Assembly (NCBI GenBank): GCA_015065725.1
Contig: SVPV01000003.1
Location: 49,295-113,294, forward strand
Direction: 5' to 3'
Length of the DNA stretch: 64,000 bases
DNA from: Oscillospiraceae bacterium
GTDB lineage: Bacteria; Bacillota; Clostridia; Oscillospirales; Acutalibacteraceae
Shown here: positions 9,236 through 18,136 of the stretch, in pieces
Layout of the letters: every line of letters begins with the position of its first letter
How positions within the stretch are numbered: the stretch's first letter is position 1
The notes under the pieces: model-generated
Database searches by the model: none
The model's input: only the letters and a program-made list of their open reading frames with translations
What the model was told of the DNA's origin: nothing
Translations under genes and position numbers: made by a program

Positions 9236-11059
9236 TTAATGTTTATTTAAAATTTCTATCATTGATTCAGCATCAAGCTTGTATTTACGAAGTGCCGATG
9301 AAACACTTGAATGAACTACAAATTCATCCTTAACCGTATATGTGCTGTATTTACCGTTATATGATTTTTTAGCAAGCATTGAGCCTAAAAGTTCGGAAAT
9401 AGAACCTCGGCTTACCGCCTCCTCAAAGAAATACAGTTCTTTATAGCTTAAAAGAGTTTCTAAAAGCTCGTTACTTAACGGATAGATACGGTTAAGCTTA
9501 ACTATATCACAGTCAGACTTTGCTTGTGCTTCAACGGCGTTAGAAAAGAGTCTGCCATAAGTTACAATAGCCCGTTTGCTGTTATTGGAAATTACAGTAT
9601 AGTCACCGCTTATTTCACAACTGTAGTTTTTATTTTCACAACCGCGAGGATATCTAATAGCACAAAGCTCACTGTTTTTTGAGGTGTTTTTAATACAGTC
9701 TTTAAGTTCATCGTACGATGCGGGTGCATATATGTTCATATTTGGTATTGAGGATAGAAAAGCAACATCAAAAACACCTTGATGGCTTTCACCGTCCTCA
9801 CCGACAATTCCAGCTCTGTCTACAAGTAATTTTAACGGTAAATTAGCAATTGCAGCGTCGTGAACAACTTGGTCGAATCCACGCTGTAAAAAGCTTGAAT
9901 AGACAGCAAAAAACGGTGTCATTCCACCTTTTGCAAGACCTGCCGAAAAGGTTACAGCGTGCTGTTCGGCAATGCCTACATCGAAAAAACGTTCCTTAAA
10001 ATTTGAGGCAAATTTTGACAATCCTGTTCCCTCGGTCATTGCGGCAGTAATAGCACAAATTTTATTATCAGTTTCTGCTAATTCGCAAAGAGTTTCACCA
10101 ACAATGTCAGAAAAGCTGATTTTGCCCTTTCCGCTTTCACCGGTTTCTACATCAAAGGACGATACACCATGATAATTTTTAGGACTGTTTTCGGCATAAG
10201 GATAGCCTTTTCCTTTAGTGGTAATAACGTGAACTAATGATGGTCGATTGTGTAGTTTTGCCACCCTAAACAGTGCTTCCATAGCTTTGATATCGTGACC
10301 GTTAACAGGTCCTAAATAGTTAAAACCAAGACTTACGAAAAAGTTATTTCTATATACCAAAGATTTAACAAAATTTTTAACACTGTCAAGTATATTGAAA
10401 ATAAATTTTCCAAAAACTCCGTGTGATAATATCTTACTTAATTTAAATTTAAAATCATGATATTTAGGTTGATTGCGAAGTTTAGTAAATCCGCGTGCTA
10501 TTGCACCGACATTTCTTGAAATAGACATTTTATTATCGTTTAAAACCACAATAAAATTACTACGGCCGTTACCTACATTGTTTAATGCCTCGTAAGCCAT
10601 ACCGCCTGTCATAGCACCATCACCAATCACCGCAACAGCAGTACCGTCTTCACCTGAAAGTTTTTTTGCACGGTAAATACCGTAGGCTGCAGAAATAGAA
10701 TTACTACTATGCCCTGTAACAAAGCAGTCATGCTCGCTCTCGTCGGGACGCATAAATCCCGAAAGACCGCCCTCGGTACGTATTGTAGAAAATCTATTAA
10801 ATCTTCCCGTTAAAAGCTTGTGAGTATACGATTGATGACCGACATCGAAAATAATAGCGTCTTTAGGTGTTGAAAAAGTACGGTGAAGAGCGACTGTTAA
10901 TTCTACACATCCTAAATTAGATGCCAAATGACCGCCGTTTTTTGAAACGGTATCAATTATACAATTTCTAATTTCAGCACAAAGATTTTTTATCTCAATA
11001 TCCGATAGTGACTTGACATCATCGGGTGAATTGATTTTATTTAAAATGCTGTATTCCAA
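9236..11059 (-). CDS. dxs: 1-deoxy-D-xylulose-5-phosphate synthase
   Basis: First step of the MEP isoprenoid pathway: condenses pyruvate and glyceraldehyde 3-phosphate with thiamine diphosphate. The 607-residue protein shows DVGHQSYTHKLLTGR near residue 72, the ThDP motif GDGAMTGG (146-153) with ALNNVG after it, and the transketolase-like second half (GIAEQHAVTFSAGLAKGGM). Start is TTG at 11057-11059 with AAGGAA upstream; an upstream ATG is out of frame. It lies directly after ispA, so the operon couples the first MEP step to prenyl chain elongation. Confidence 0.97.
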   Translation of the reverse strand: MEYSILNKINSPDDVKSLSDIEIKNLCAEIRNCIIDTVSKNGGHLASNLGCVELTVALHRTFSTPKDAIIFDVGHQSYTHKLLTGRFNRFSTIRTEGGLSGFMRPDESEHDCFVTGHSSNSISAAYGIYRAKKLSGEDGTAVAVIGDGAMTGGMAYEALNNVGNGRSNFIVVLNDNKMSISRNVGAIARGFTKLRNQPKYHDFKFKLSKILSHGVFGKFIFNILDSVKNFVKSLVYRNNFFVSLGFNYLGPVNGHDIKAMEALFRVAKLHNRPSLVHVITTKGKGYPYAENSPKNYHGVSSFDVETGESGKGKISFSDIVGETLCELAETDNKICAITAAMTEGTGLSKFASNFKERFFDVGIAEQHAVTFSAGLAKGGMTPFFAVYSSFLQRGFDQVVHDAAIANLPLKLLVDRAGIVGEDGESHQGVFDVAFLSSIPNMNIYAPASYDELKDCIKNTSKNSELCAIRYPRGCENKNYSCEISGDYTVISNNSKRAIVTYGRLFSNAVEAQAKSDCDIVKLNRIYPLSNELLETLLSYKELYFFEEAVSRGSISELLGSMLAKKSYNGKYSTYTVKDEFVVHSSVSSALRKYKLDAESMIEILNKH

Positions 11060-11072
11060 ATTTCAACATTCC

Positions 11073-11951
11073 TTATTTGTTTCTTATGAGTAAATAATCA
11101 GTGAGTTCTAAAAGAAGTGAGGTATCACCGTCAAACTCTAAAAGAGAATTTTTTGCACTAACAGTAAACTCATTTGCTAATTCCTTGCATTTTTTAATGC
11201 CAAGTGTTGCGAGCAGTGTAGATTTATCATTCTTTTCATCACTACCTGTAGGTTTGCCTAAAAGTGCCGAGTCACCCTCACAGTCAAGTATATCGTCTAC
11301 CAACTGAAAAGCAAGGCCTAGATTTTCACCGTAGTTTATAGCGGCAGTTTCATAACTTTCATCAGCACCCGCTAATATACAACCGATTTGAGCCGCCGCT
11401 TTAATAAGAGCGGCAGTTTTTAGCCGATACATTTCTAGTTTTTCTTGAACAGAGAGTTCTTCTTTTTCGCCCTTAAGGTCAATTACCTGACCGCCAATCA
11501 TACCAGCAACTCCTGATAAAGAAGCTAAAACGCCAAGAGCTTTTACAACCCTGTCCTCAGGAATACCTATTGTTTTTGATGCAATATTAAAAGCTTCAGT
11601 AAGCAGTGCGTCACCTGCCAACAATGCAGTTGTTTCGCCAAACTGTTTATGACAGGAAGGTTTTCCTCTGCGAAAATCATCATCATCCATACAAGGCAAA
11701 TCGTCATGTATAAGCGAATAGGTGTGTATCATTTCAATTGCCGCCGCAAAGTTCATAGCACAGTCGTCCTCGCCGCCGCAAAGATGATAAAATTCAGCTA
11801 ATATTGCAGGTCGTATACGTTTGCCGCCGTTTAAAATACTATAGCGTGCAGCTTTTAGAACTTCGTCATAAAGCTGACCGCTTTCGCTTAAAAGTATATC
11901 AAGACGAGCATCTATTTTTGTTTGAAAGCTTTTCAAAAAAGTATCAACCAT
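11073..11951 (-). CDS. ispA: Polyprenyl (farnesyl) diphosphate synthase
   Basis: Elongates DMAPP with IPP to geranyl/farnesyl diphosphate. The 292-residue all-helical protein has the first Asp-rich motif DDLPCMDDDD (83-92) with RRGKPSCHK, and the second QLVDDILD around residue 215. ATG at 11949-11951 lies within the last codons of xseB (8-base overlap), so translation is coupled. Farnesyl specificity is inferred from length and context. Confidence 0.95.
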   Translation of the reverse strand: MVDTFLKSFQTKIDARLDILLSESGQLYDEVLKAARYSILNGGKRIRPAILAEFYHLCGGEDDCAMNFAAAIEMIHTYSLIHDDLPCMDDDDFRRGKPSCHKQFGETTALLAGDALLTEAFNIASKTIGIPEDRVVKALGVLASLSGVAGMIGGQVIDLKGEKEELSVQEKLEMYRLKTAALIKAAAQIGCILAGADESYETAAINYGENLGLAFQLVDDILDCEGDSALLGKPTGSDEKNDKSTLLATLGIKKCKELANEFTVSAKNSLLEFDGDTSLLLELTDYLLIRNK

Positions 11952-12159
11952 TATTTTCAGTCATCCCTTCGATATCTGTAAGCATAATAATTTTCTGTCG
12001 TGCATCTTGGAGCGTTTGGCTACACTCTTTAGAAATTTGCATTCCCTTCTCAAACAATGCAATAGATTCATCAAGAGTACATTCACCGCTCTCAAGACGC
12101 TCAACTATTTCTGAAAGCTCCTTTAAGGACTTTTCAAAATCAATCTTTTTTGAAGCCAT
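11944..12159 (-). CDS. xseB: Exodeoxyribonuclease VII small subunit
   Basis: A 71-residue helical protein with the family core FEKSLKELSEIVERLESGE and SIALFEKGMQISKEC. It pairs with XseA to form the single-strand exonuclease. ATG follows GGAGGTCAA. It overlaps ispA downstream and lies 18 bases after xseA. Confidence 0.96.
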   Translation of the reverse strand: MASKKIDFEKSLKELSEIVERLESGECTLDESIALFEKGMQISKECSQTLQDARQKIIMLTDIEGMTENNG

Positions 12160-12177
12160 ATTGACCTCCTAAACAAT

Positions 12178-13365
12178 CTAAATAATTCTACCTTGTACCT
12201 TACCGTCCGAAAAAATTATATCAATATAATCATCTGTTTTAAGCGAATTAGAACTAACAATCGGTTTTCCGTTCATTTCAACAACTGAATACCCGCTCGA
12301 AAGCAATTTAAGAGGTGACAAAGCATCGAGTGCGGCAAGTTTTTTCTCAAACATAGCCATTTTGTTAGTTAATATTTGCTTTTGCAAAGACACTATTCTA
12401 TCGCTCAGTTTATCAAGCTGTTCCATTTTTGTAAAAATCATATTTTCGGGATTGTTTAGCACCGATGACGAGGCTAATGCCGAAAATCTGGAACTGTCAA
12501 GATTATATTTGTTTTTAAGCGACGAAATCATCTTTGTGTTGTAATTAATGAGTGTGTTTTTTAGAGAAGAAAAATCAGGAACTGCAAGCTCTGCCGCCGC
12601 CGAAGGTGTAGGTGCACGGCAATCTGCTACAAAATCACAAATTGTAAAATCGGTTTCGTGACCTACTGCAGAAATCACAGGTATCGGTGACTCATAAATT
12701 TTACGGGCTAATTCCTCACTGTTAAACGCCCACAAATCCTCAACAGAGCCGCCTCCCCTACCGATGATTATTAAATCGATTTCTGAAAGACTGTAGACCC
12801 TATCAAGTGTCTCTATCATTTCGGGAACGGCAAGTTCACCCTGTACAGATACAGGACACATAACCACCTCGCACAGAGGGTTTCGCCGTCCTAAAATATT
12901 TATAATGTCTTGCACTGCAGCACCTGTTGGCGAAGTTATAACCGCTATTTTTTTAGGATATAAAGGTAGCGGACGCTTGTTTTCGCTATCAAACAATCCC
13001 TCTGCTAAAAGTTTTTCTTTAATTTTGTTGAAGTCGGCGGCAATATCACCTATACCGTAGGCAGACATCTGTTCAGCATAAAACTGATATTGACCGTCTT
13101 TTTCATAAAGAGAAATTCTACCCTTTAAAACTACCTGCATACCGTTTTTAACGGCAAATCCTACACGAGCCGCAAAGCTTTTAAACATTACACAGCGTAT
13201 AGCAGCATCGTTATCCTTTAGCGTAAAATACCAATGTCCGCTTGCATAGTGGTTAGTAAAGTTTGAAATTTCCCCCGTCACCTTTAGTGAGGAAAGCCTA
13301 CTGTCACCCTCAAGCAAAGATTTAACGTAAAAGTTTAACTGTTTTACAGTGATAGCAGAATCCAT
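12178..13365 (-). CDS. xseA: Exodeoxyribonuclease VII large subunit
   Basis: Catalytic subunit of the bidirectional single-strand-specific exonuclease. The 395-residue protein has an N-terminal OB fold (about 1-100), the catalytic-domain segments AVITSPTGAAVQDI and GRGGGSVEDLWAFN, and VGHETDFTICDFVADCRAPTPSA, then a C-terminal coiled coil. It is slightly shorter than usual (about 400-450), mainly in the coiled-coil region. It starts 6 bases after nusB. Confidence 0.97.
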   Translation of the reverse strand: MDSAITVKQLNFYVKSLLEGDSRLSSLKVTGEISNFTNHYASGHWYFTLKDNDAAIRCVMFKSFAARVGFAVKNGMQVVLKGRISLYEKDGQYQFYAEQMSAYGIGDIAADFNKIKEKLLAEGLFDSENKRPLPLYPKKIAVITSPTGAAVQDIINILGRRNPLCEVVMCPVSVQGELAVPEMIETLDRVYSLSEIDLIIIGRGGGSVEDLWAFNSEELARKIYESPIPVISAVGHETDFTICDFVADCRAPTPSAAAELAVPDFSSLKNTLINYNTKMISSLKNKYNLDSSRFSALASSSVLNNPENMIFTKMEQLDKLSDRIVSLQKQILTNKMAMFEKKLAALDALSPLKLLSSGYSVVEMNGKPIVSSNSLKTDDYIDIIFSDGKVQGRII

Positions 13366-13371
13366 AGCTTA

Positions 13372-13758
13372 TTACTTTACAACCGATGCTAATATTCCGT
13401 TTACAAAGGAAGCATCTTCTTTAGTTGCATATTTTTTGCAAAGTTCAACCGCCTCGTTAATCGATACCGATTGCGGAATAGAATCCATATATTTAATTTC
13501 ATAAATCGCGAGCTTAAGTATTGCAAGCGAGGTCTTTGAAATTCGGTCAATTTTCCAACCAATAGCCTTTTCAGATATAATTTGATTTAACTCATCGCAT
13601 TTATTTACCACACCAAAAAATACATCGGTTATATAATCATCAACCTCTAGGTCACGGACCTCTTTGGCAAGCTCTAAAATTTCCTCTGCACTAGAATCGG
13701 AAAACTGCTTTTCAAATATTAAAATAAACGCCTCATCGCGTGCTTGTTTTCTAGTCAC
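13372..13758 (-). CDS. nusB: Transcription antitermination factor NusB
   Basis: Binds boxA RNA with S10 and supports antitermination of rRNA operons. The 128-residue helical protein has the family pattern RKQARDEAFILIFEKQF, and SINEAVELCKKYATKEDASFVNGIL at its C-terminus (in two adjacent stretches). Start is GTG at 13756-13758 after AGGGGTG. It is the first gene of the operon and has a good promoter at 13804-13832. Confidence 0.97.
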   Translation of the reverse strand: MTRKQARDEAFILIFEKQFSDSSAEEILELAKEVRDLEVDDYITDVFFGVVNKCDELNQIISEKAIGWKIDRISKTSLAILKLAIYEIKYMDSIPQSVSINEAVELCKKYATKEDASFVNGILASVVK

Positions 13759-13803
13759 AAAAGCACCCCTCTTTCTTTAGTGTGACAGAATTTGATAGAA
13801 TAT

Positions 13804-13832
13804 ATTATACAACATACTAAAAGAGAATTCAA
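13804..13832 (-). promoter_or_regulatory. Sigma-A promoter for the nusB-recN-tyrS operon
   Basis: TTGAAT (13827-13832), 17-base spacer, perfect TATAAT (13804-13809), about 45 bases before the nusB GTG. No other convincing promoter is seen before efp's. Confidence 0.75.
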
Positions 13833-13864
13833 GAAATATTATAATATATAATAAATAGAAAAAA

Positions 13865-14740
13865 TCACACGCCAAACAAATTGAATTCTGGTATATATTT
13901 TTTTGAACTACTCTCAAGGTCTTGTATATAAATGCCGTCTGTTTTTTTATTAGAAATATAACTGATTACCTTATCATATTCCCTTTCGGTAATATTTCTG
14001 TTTATTGGCGGTAATAATAACGCATCACCGCACGGCGTATATTGGCTCATAACACTAAAAATAGCATTTGGCGTGTTTTCCATATACCAATCAAACACGC
14101 TGATAGCCGTTTTTGTAGCTTGCGGTAAAATTAAATGTCGCACTATTAATCCACTTTGTAAAATTCCGTCTTTAAAAACACAGTTTTCTTTTTGCTTATA
14201 ACCCTCTATTATTGCCTTTTTGGCAACCTCGGGATAATCACCAGCACCCGAATATTTAAAGGCTGTTTCGTTTGATAAATATTTTAAATCAAATAGATAA
14301 ATATCGATATATTTTCCGAGACTTTTAATTGTTTGTACCTTGTCATAACCGCTTGAATTATAAACAATCGGTATCTTTGGACGATAAATATCAAGTGCCT
14401 TTTTTATAGCAAAAACATAGTGAGTTGGATTTACTAAATTAATATTATTTGCACCCTGTTTTTCAAGCTCATAAAAAATCTCTGCAAGGCGTTCAATAGT
14501 TATGTTTTTACCGTAACCGTTATGGCTTAAATCATAGTTTTGGCAATAAACACAACCTAATGAACAACCGCTAAAAAATATTGTTCCCGAACCGTTTTCA
14601 CCGCTAATGCAAGGCTCCTCCCAAAAATGCAAAGCAGCCCTTGCTACACGCGGTAGCAAAGGCATTTTACAATATCCGTTTAAATTTTCAAGGTCATTCC
14701 TCTCGGCATTACAGTTGCGTGGACACAGATTGCATTTCAT
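13865..14740 (-). CDS. Radical SAM protein, PflA/PflX-like (COG1313 type)
   Basis: A 291-residue radical SAM enzyme of unknown substrate. It has an N-terminal Cys cluster (C3, C6, C10, C24) and the radical SAM motif CSLGCVYC with C59, C63, C66 to bind a 4Fe-4S cluster. Downstream HLILPQ and QYTPCG are typical of the PflX-like group. These resemble pyruvate formate-lyase activators but usually stand alone, and no glycyl radical enzyme is nearby. The start overlaps the end of the exonuclease gene by 32 bases, so the two are coupled. The substrate cannot be inferred. Confidence 0.88.
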   Translation of the reverse strand: MKCNLCPRNCNAERNDLENLNGYCKMPLLPRVARAALHFWEEPCISGENGSGTIFFSGCSLGCVYCQNYDLSHNGYGKNITIERLAEIFYELEKQGANNINLVNPTHYVFAIKKALDIYRPKIPIVYNSSGYDKVQTIKSLGKYIDIYLFDLKYLSNETAFKYSGAGDYPEVAKKAIIEGYKQKENCVFKDGILQSGLIVRHLILPQATKTAISVFDWYMENTPNAIFSVMSQYTPCGDALLLPPINRNITEREYDKVISYISNKKTDGIYIQDLESSSKKYIPEFNLFGV

Positions 14741-15608
14741 TATTCTTTTTCTCCGTAATTGACTCTGGCACTAGAATTTTTTTGTGTACGATAACAGAAT
14801 CAAATGTCTTTTTAAAGGAAATTCTCCCTGTAAATTCTTTTTTACATTTTTTACAAACAAACTTTGCCGAAAACCAACGGTTTCTGTATTTCCATTCGGT
14901 TAATCTATAGGCAGAAGTTTTACAGTTTTGGCAGGAAAATTTAAGTTGTTTTTTATCAATATTTTTATCCTTAATATCGGTAATAGGATACGGTTTAAAC
15001 TTAAGACGTTCATAAAATTTTTTCTTAGTTGTGTCTTGTACAAAGGACAAAAGGCGTTCCTTGTTATAACATTTTTTAAGCATCGCTGTTGCTAGTAAAC
15101 TATCGTCTTTTGCGGTATGAAGGTCAAGACCTTCAGCCGATACTCCCAGTAATTCGGCGGCATCGCTTAAAGAAATTTGATTTTTAAGTTCTATACCCAA
15201 AAGACGAATTTCACCCTCGATAAACTTTTGTAAATCGAGATATTTTTCAAGTTTAAATTTATGCTTACCGTCAAGTAAAAATTCTTCGTTTTCAAGTATT
15301 GTAAACAGGTCAGAATTACTCCAAGTCATTGTAAGAGTATTTTTACCAACCCAATTATTGTATTGTTCAACAGCGTCAGCCAAAGAAACACCATTAAGCA
15401 TTATATCGGTGCTAATTCCTGTAAGTTTTGAAAATCTTCCGCTTACTTTCCTTGTGAAATCCGACTTTATCGTTAATTCAAAAGAATCGATAAAGTTAAA
15501 CTTTTCATCAAGTTTAACAGCACCTATTTGAAGTATTTGATTTATAAAACGCTTATGCTTTTTATGATAAGCACTGTCCCATTCTAAATCGAGTATAATA
15601 TAATTCAT
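14709..15608 (-). CDS. DEDDh 3'-5' exonuclease with C-terminal zinc ribbon
   Basis: A 299-residue predicted exonuclease. The N-terminal domain has the DEDDh motifs: DLEWD (D7, E9), a central region TGISTDIML, and LHTAKDDSLLAT around residue 182 with the last His and Asp. The fold is like DNA polymerase III epsilon and the KapD-type exonucleases. A C-terminal zinc ribbon (CQNC ... CKKCKKEF) follows, which could bind nucleic acid or protein. It has its own promoter and sits next to spo0A. KapD is known as an inhibitor of the KinA route to sporulation in Bacillus; a link here is only suggestive. Confidence 0.85.
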   Translation of the reverse strand: MNYIILDLEWDSAYHKKHKRFINQILQIGAVKLDEKFNFIDSFELTIKSDFTRKVSGRFSKLTGISTDIMLNGVSLADAVEQYNNWVGKNTLTMTWSNSDLFTILENEEFLLDGKHKFKLEKYLDLQKFIEGEIRLLGIELKNQISLSDAAELLGVSAEGLDLHTAKDDSLLATAMLKKCYNKERLLSFVQDTTKKKFYERLKFKPYPITDIKDKNIDKKQLKFSCQNCKTSAYRLTEWKYRNRWFSAKFVCKKCKKEFTGRISFKKTFDSVIVHKKILVPESITEKKNNEMQSVSTQL

Positions 15609-15644
15609 TCTAGTTTACATTCCCCAAAAAATTCTTACCAAAAA

Positions 15645-15673
15645 ATTATACACCATAACAATATATTTTTCAA
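15645..15673 (-). promoter_or_regulatory. Sigma-A promoter for the exonuclease/radical SAM pair
   Basis: TTGAAA (15668-15673), 17-base spacer, TATAAT (15645-15650), about 37 bases before the exonuclease ATG. Confidence 0.75.
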
Positions 15674-15710
15674 GAATATTAGCAAATTTTAATAGCAATA
15701 TAAAATTATT

Positions 15711-15747
15711 GAAAAAAATAAAACAACCACAGATATTTCTGCGGTTG
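15711..15747 (-). terminator. Rho-independent terminator after spo0A
   Basis: A 9-bp stem (15724-15732 with 15739-15747, one G-T pair) followed by a T-rich run on the minus strand. It isolates spo0A from the exonuclease gene. Confidence 0.85.
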
Positions 15748-15757
15748 CTTTTATGTA

Positions 15758-16534
15758 TTAGCTGACTTTAAGTTCTAGACGAAGCTTGTCACTTATCATT
15801 GCTATAAACTCGCTATTTGTAGGCTTTCCTCTGTCATTTTGTATTGTGTAGCCAAAATAAGAATTCAAGACATCTATATCTCCCCTATCCCACGCCACCT
15901 CAATAGCATGGCGAATCGCCCTCTCAACCCTTGAGGAAGTAGTTGAATACTTTTTAGCAACTGTAGGATAAAGTAATTTTGTAACCGAATTAATAATTTC
16001 ACTATTCTTTATCGACAAAATAATGGCTTCACGCAAATAATGATAACCCTTTATATGTGCAGGAACGCCTATTTGATGTATAATCTCTGTTACCATCACC
16101 TGAAGCTCTGGGTCTGTAACAACATTATCCTTGATAATGACGGGTGATTTTTCGTTACGCCAACCTGAAAGCTGAATTATTCTTTCTGCCATTGTGTTGA
16201 TATCAAACGGTTTTAAAAAGTAATAGCATGCACCTGCATCTAAAGTTTCTTTTTCAAGACGCTGATTATCAAAACTTGACATAGCCATCACGAGCGGTCT
16301 TTCTTTTTCAGAGACACTTTTAAGATTATTAAGCACACCTAATATATCTAAATTTGGCATAAATACATCTGCCAAAATTACATCAGGTCTACACTGCTTT
16401 GTTTTCTCCAATAACGATACACCGTCCTTTTCGCAAAGCGATACCTCCATACCGTAGCTTTTAAGTGCTTTTGCACAGTTCTGACCAAGCTCTGTAGAAT
16501 CATCTGCAATTACAATTTTTAACTTTTTATCCAT
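15758..16534 (-). CDS. spo0A: Sporulation master regulator Spo0A
   Basis: Response regulator that, once phosphorylated, commits the cell to sporulation. The 258-residue protein has a receiver domain with acidic pocket D11/D12 and phospho-acceptor D56 (in LADVFMP). The C-terminal effector domain carries the diagnostic [19 protein letters not shown] and [17 protein letters not shown] at 16532-16534 follows AAGGAGAAG. It is monocistronic: promoter at 16566-16594 and terminator at 15711-15747. In Bacillus and many Clostridium it follows spoIVB; here spoIVB is about 44 kb away. Confidence 0.99.
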   Translation of the reverse strand: MDKKLKIVIADDSTELGQNCAKALKSYGMEVSLCEKDGVSLLEKTKQCRPDVILADVFMPNLDILGVLNNLKSVSEKERPLVMAMSSFDNQRLEKETLDAGACYYFLKPFDINTMAERIIQLSGWRNEKSPVIIKDNVVTDPELQVMVTEIIHQIGVPAHIKGYHYLREAIILSIKNSEIINSVTKLLYPTVAKKYSTTSSRVERAIRHAIEVAWDRGDIDVLNSYFGYTIQNDRGKPTNSEFIAMISDKLRLELKVS

Positions 16535-16565
16535 AAAATCTTCTCCTTTTGGTTTTCTGTACCAT

Positions 16566-16594
16566 ATTTTACCACATTAATTCATAAAAATCAA
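16566..16594 (-). promoter_or_regulatory. Vegetative promoter for spo0A
   Basis: TTGATT (16589-16594), 17-base spacer, TAAAAT (16566-16571), about 32 bases before the spo0A ATG. Two TTTGACA boxes lie just upstream and could serve autoregulation. Confidence 0.65.
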
Positions 16595-16627
16595 GCATAA
16601 AATAGATTTTATTTACATTTTTTGTTA

Positions 16628-16654
16628 TTTGACAATATAAAACAGGATTTGACA
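16628..16654. promoter_or_regulatory. Pair of 0A-box-like sites between spo0A and the ClC gene
   Basis: TTTGACA occurs at 16628-16634 and again at 16648-16654, exactly 20 bases apart. Read on the other strand it is TGTCAAA, one base from the Spo0A box core TGTCGAA. A third copy (16713-16719) overlaps the ClC -35 box. Binding is inference. Confidence 0.45.
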
Positions 16655-16713
16655 GCTAAATTTTCGCGATTAAAATTCAATCCGACACCAATAAGAAAAA
16701 AACCGCAAATTAT

Positions 16714-16742
16714 TTGACAAAGTATTATGTAGGTTATATACT
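16714..16742 (+). promoter_or_regulatory. Sigma-A promoter for the ClC gene
   Basis: TTGACA (16714-16719), 17-base spacer, TATACT (16737-16742), about 35 bases before the start codon. The leader is too short to hold a riboswitch. Confidence 0.8.
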
Positions 16743-16776
16743 ATAAGGGTATGATTTTGCAATTTTCGGAGGTATT

Positions 16777-18042
16777 ATGAAATCTCTAAACTTATTAATA
16801 AAGAATTTCAAAACTCCACACGAATATTTTTTAGTTTTTCTTAAATGGTTGGCGTTAGGTACTTTAACAGGTGTAACCGGCGGTATTCTAGGATCACTAT
16901 TTACAATGTCAATACATTATGTAACCGATATCCGTTCTAAACATGATTGGCTCATATATCTTTTGCCGCTTGGTGGCTTAGCAATTGTACTTATATATCG
17001 CCTTTGCCGTGTTAAAAGCGTTGGCACTAACGAAGTTTTTGACGCGATTAGAAGCGAAAAAAACGTACCAAGACTACTACTTCCTGCAATCTTTTTAGGC
17101 AGTGTTATAACCCACCTGTTCGGTGGCTCAGCAGGACGTGAGGGTGCCGCACTGCAAATAGGCGGCAGTATGGCGGCAACATACGGAAAACTTTTAAAAT
17201 TAAATGAAAAAAACCGACACATTTTTTTAATGTGCGGTATGAGTGCTGTGTTTTCGTCGGTTTTTGGCACACCGCTTACAGCAACAATTTTTTCTATAGA
17301 GGTGGTTAGCGTAGGATATCTATATTCCTCTGCACTTCTACCCTGCCTTGTTTCCTCACTTTCGGCATACTTTGTATCCTTAAAATTTGGAATAACTCCT
17401 GAACGCTTTGCTATAAAACATCTTCCCGATTTTGAATTTAAAACGATTATGTTAATTTTTACGGTAGCGATTGTTTCTGCTATAGTTGGTATTTTGTTTT
17501 GCAAAGCTATGCATTTATCTGCACATCTGTTTAAAAAATATTTTAAAAACGAATATTTAAGAATTACGGTTGGCGGTATTATAATTATTTTGCTTACATT
17601 AATTGTTAATTCAACCGATTATAACGGCGGTGGAATTAATATTATTGAAAATATATTTCATAACAGTGAAGTAAAATATGAAGCTTTCCTATTAAAAATA
17701 ATATTTACCGTAATTACGATAGGTTCAGGTTATAAGGGTGGAGAAATAGTGCCAACTATGTTTATTGGTGCCACTCTTGGTGGAAGCATTGCTTCACTAT
17801 TAGGTCTATCAGTTCCTTTTGGTGCGGCATTGGGTATTTCGGCACTTTTTGCAGCAGTTACCAACTGTCCTATAGCCACATTACTCCTATCACTTGAATT
17901 GTTTGGTGAAGAAGGATTGCTGTTTTATGTACTATCGGCTTTTATAAGCTTTTTAATCTCAGGTTATTCAAGTCTATACACAGGACAAAAACTAATTTTT
18001 TCAAAGCTATGTGATGAAAAAATTGAAATTAATGGCAAATAA
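16777..18042 (+). CDS. ClC-family chloride/anion channel or exchanger
   Basis: A 421-residue membrane protein with about ten hydrophobic helices. It has the ClC gating-glutamate loop GSAGREGAALQ (E122 in GREGA at 120-124) and GGEIVPTMFIGATLGG in the second half. The first selectivity motif, normally GSGIP, is replaced by GTNEVF (83-88), so the canonical pore serine is missing. Such changes occur in fluoride-type and other atypical ClC proteins, but anion preference cannot be read from sequence alone. No fluoride riboswitch precedes it. It starts after TTCGGAGG. Confidence 0.9.
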   Translation: MKSLNLLIKNFKTPHEYFLVFLKWLALGTLTGVTGGILGSLFTMSIHYVTDIRSKHDWLIYLLPLGGLAIVLIYRLCRVKSVGTNEVFDAIRSEKNVPRLLLPAIFLGSVITHLFGGSAGREGAALQIGGSMAATYGKLLKLNEKNRHIFLMCGMSAVFSSVFGTPLTATIFSIEVVSVGYLYSSALLPCLVSSLSAYFVSLKFGITPERFAIKHLPDFEFKTIMLIFTVAIVSAIVGILFCKAMHLSAHLFKKYFKNEYLRITVGGIIIILLTLIVNSTDYNGGGINIIENIFHNSEVKYEAFLLKIIFTVITIGSGYKGGEIVPTMFIGATLGGSIASLLGLSVPFGAALGISALFAAVTNCPIATLLLSLELFGEEGLLFYVLSAFISFLISGYSSLYTGQKLIFSKLCDEKIEINGK

Positions 18043-18093
18043 ACACCTAATAAATGATAAATAAAAATCATTATAATTAAATAAAAATTTAAG

Positions 18094-18099
18094 TATAAT
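18094..18099 (+). promoter_or_regulatory. Probable -10 box for the arabinofuranosidase gene
   Basis: TATAAT about 38 bases before the start codon, in an A/T-rich gap; no clear -35 at the right distance. The gap 18043-18136 shows no terminator for the ClC gene. Confidence 0.4.
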
Positions 18100-18136
18100 G
18101 TTTTTATAAAATTTCTAAATTAGAGGAGTTCTGATT

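Noticed and set aside
13865..14740. Naming the radical SAM gene pflA
   Set aside because: No pyruvate formate-lyase is nearby and the N-terminal Cys cluster points to the PflX-like group of unknown substrate.
16743..16776. Fluoride riboswitch before the ClC gene
   Set aside because: The leader from the likely transcript start is under 30 bases, too short for the crcB motif.
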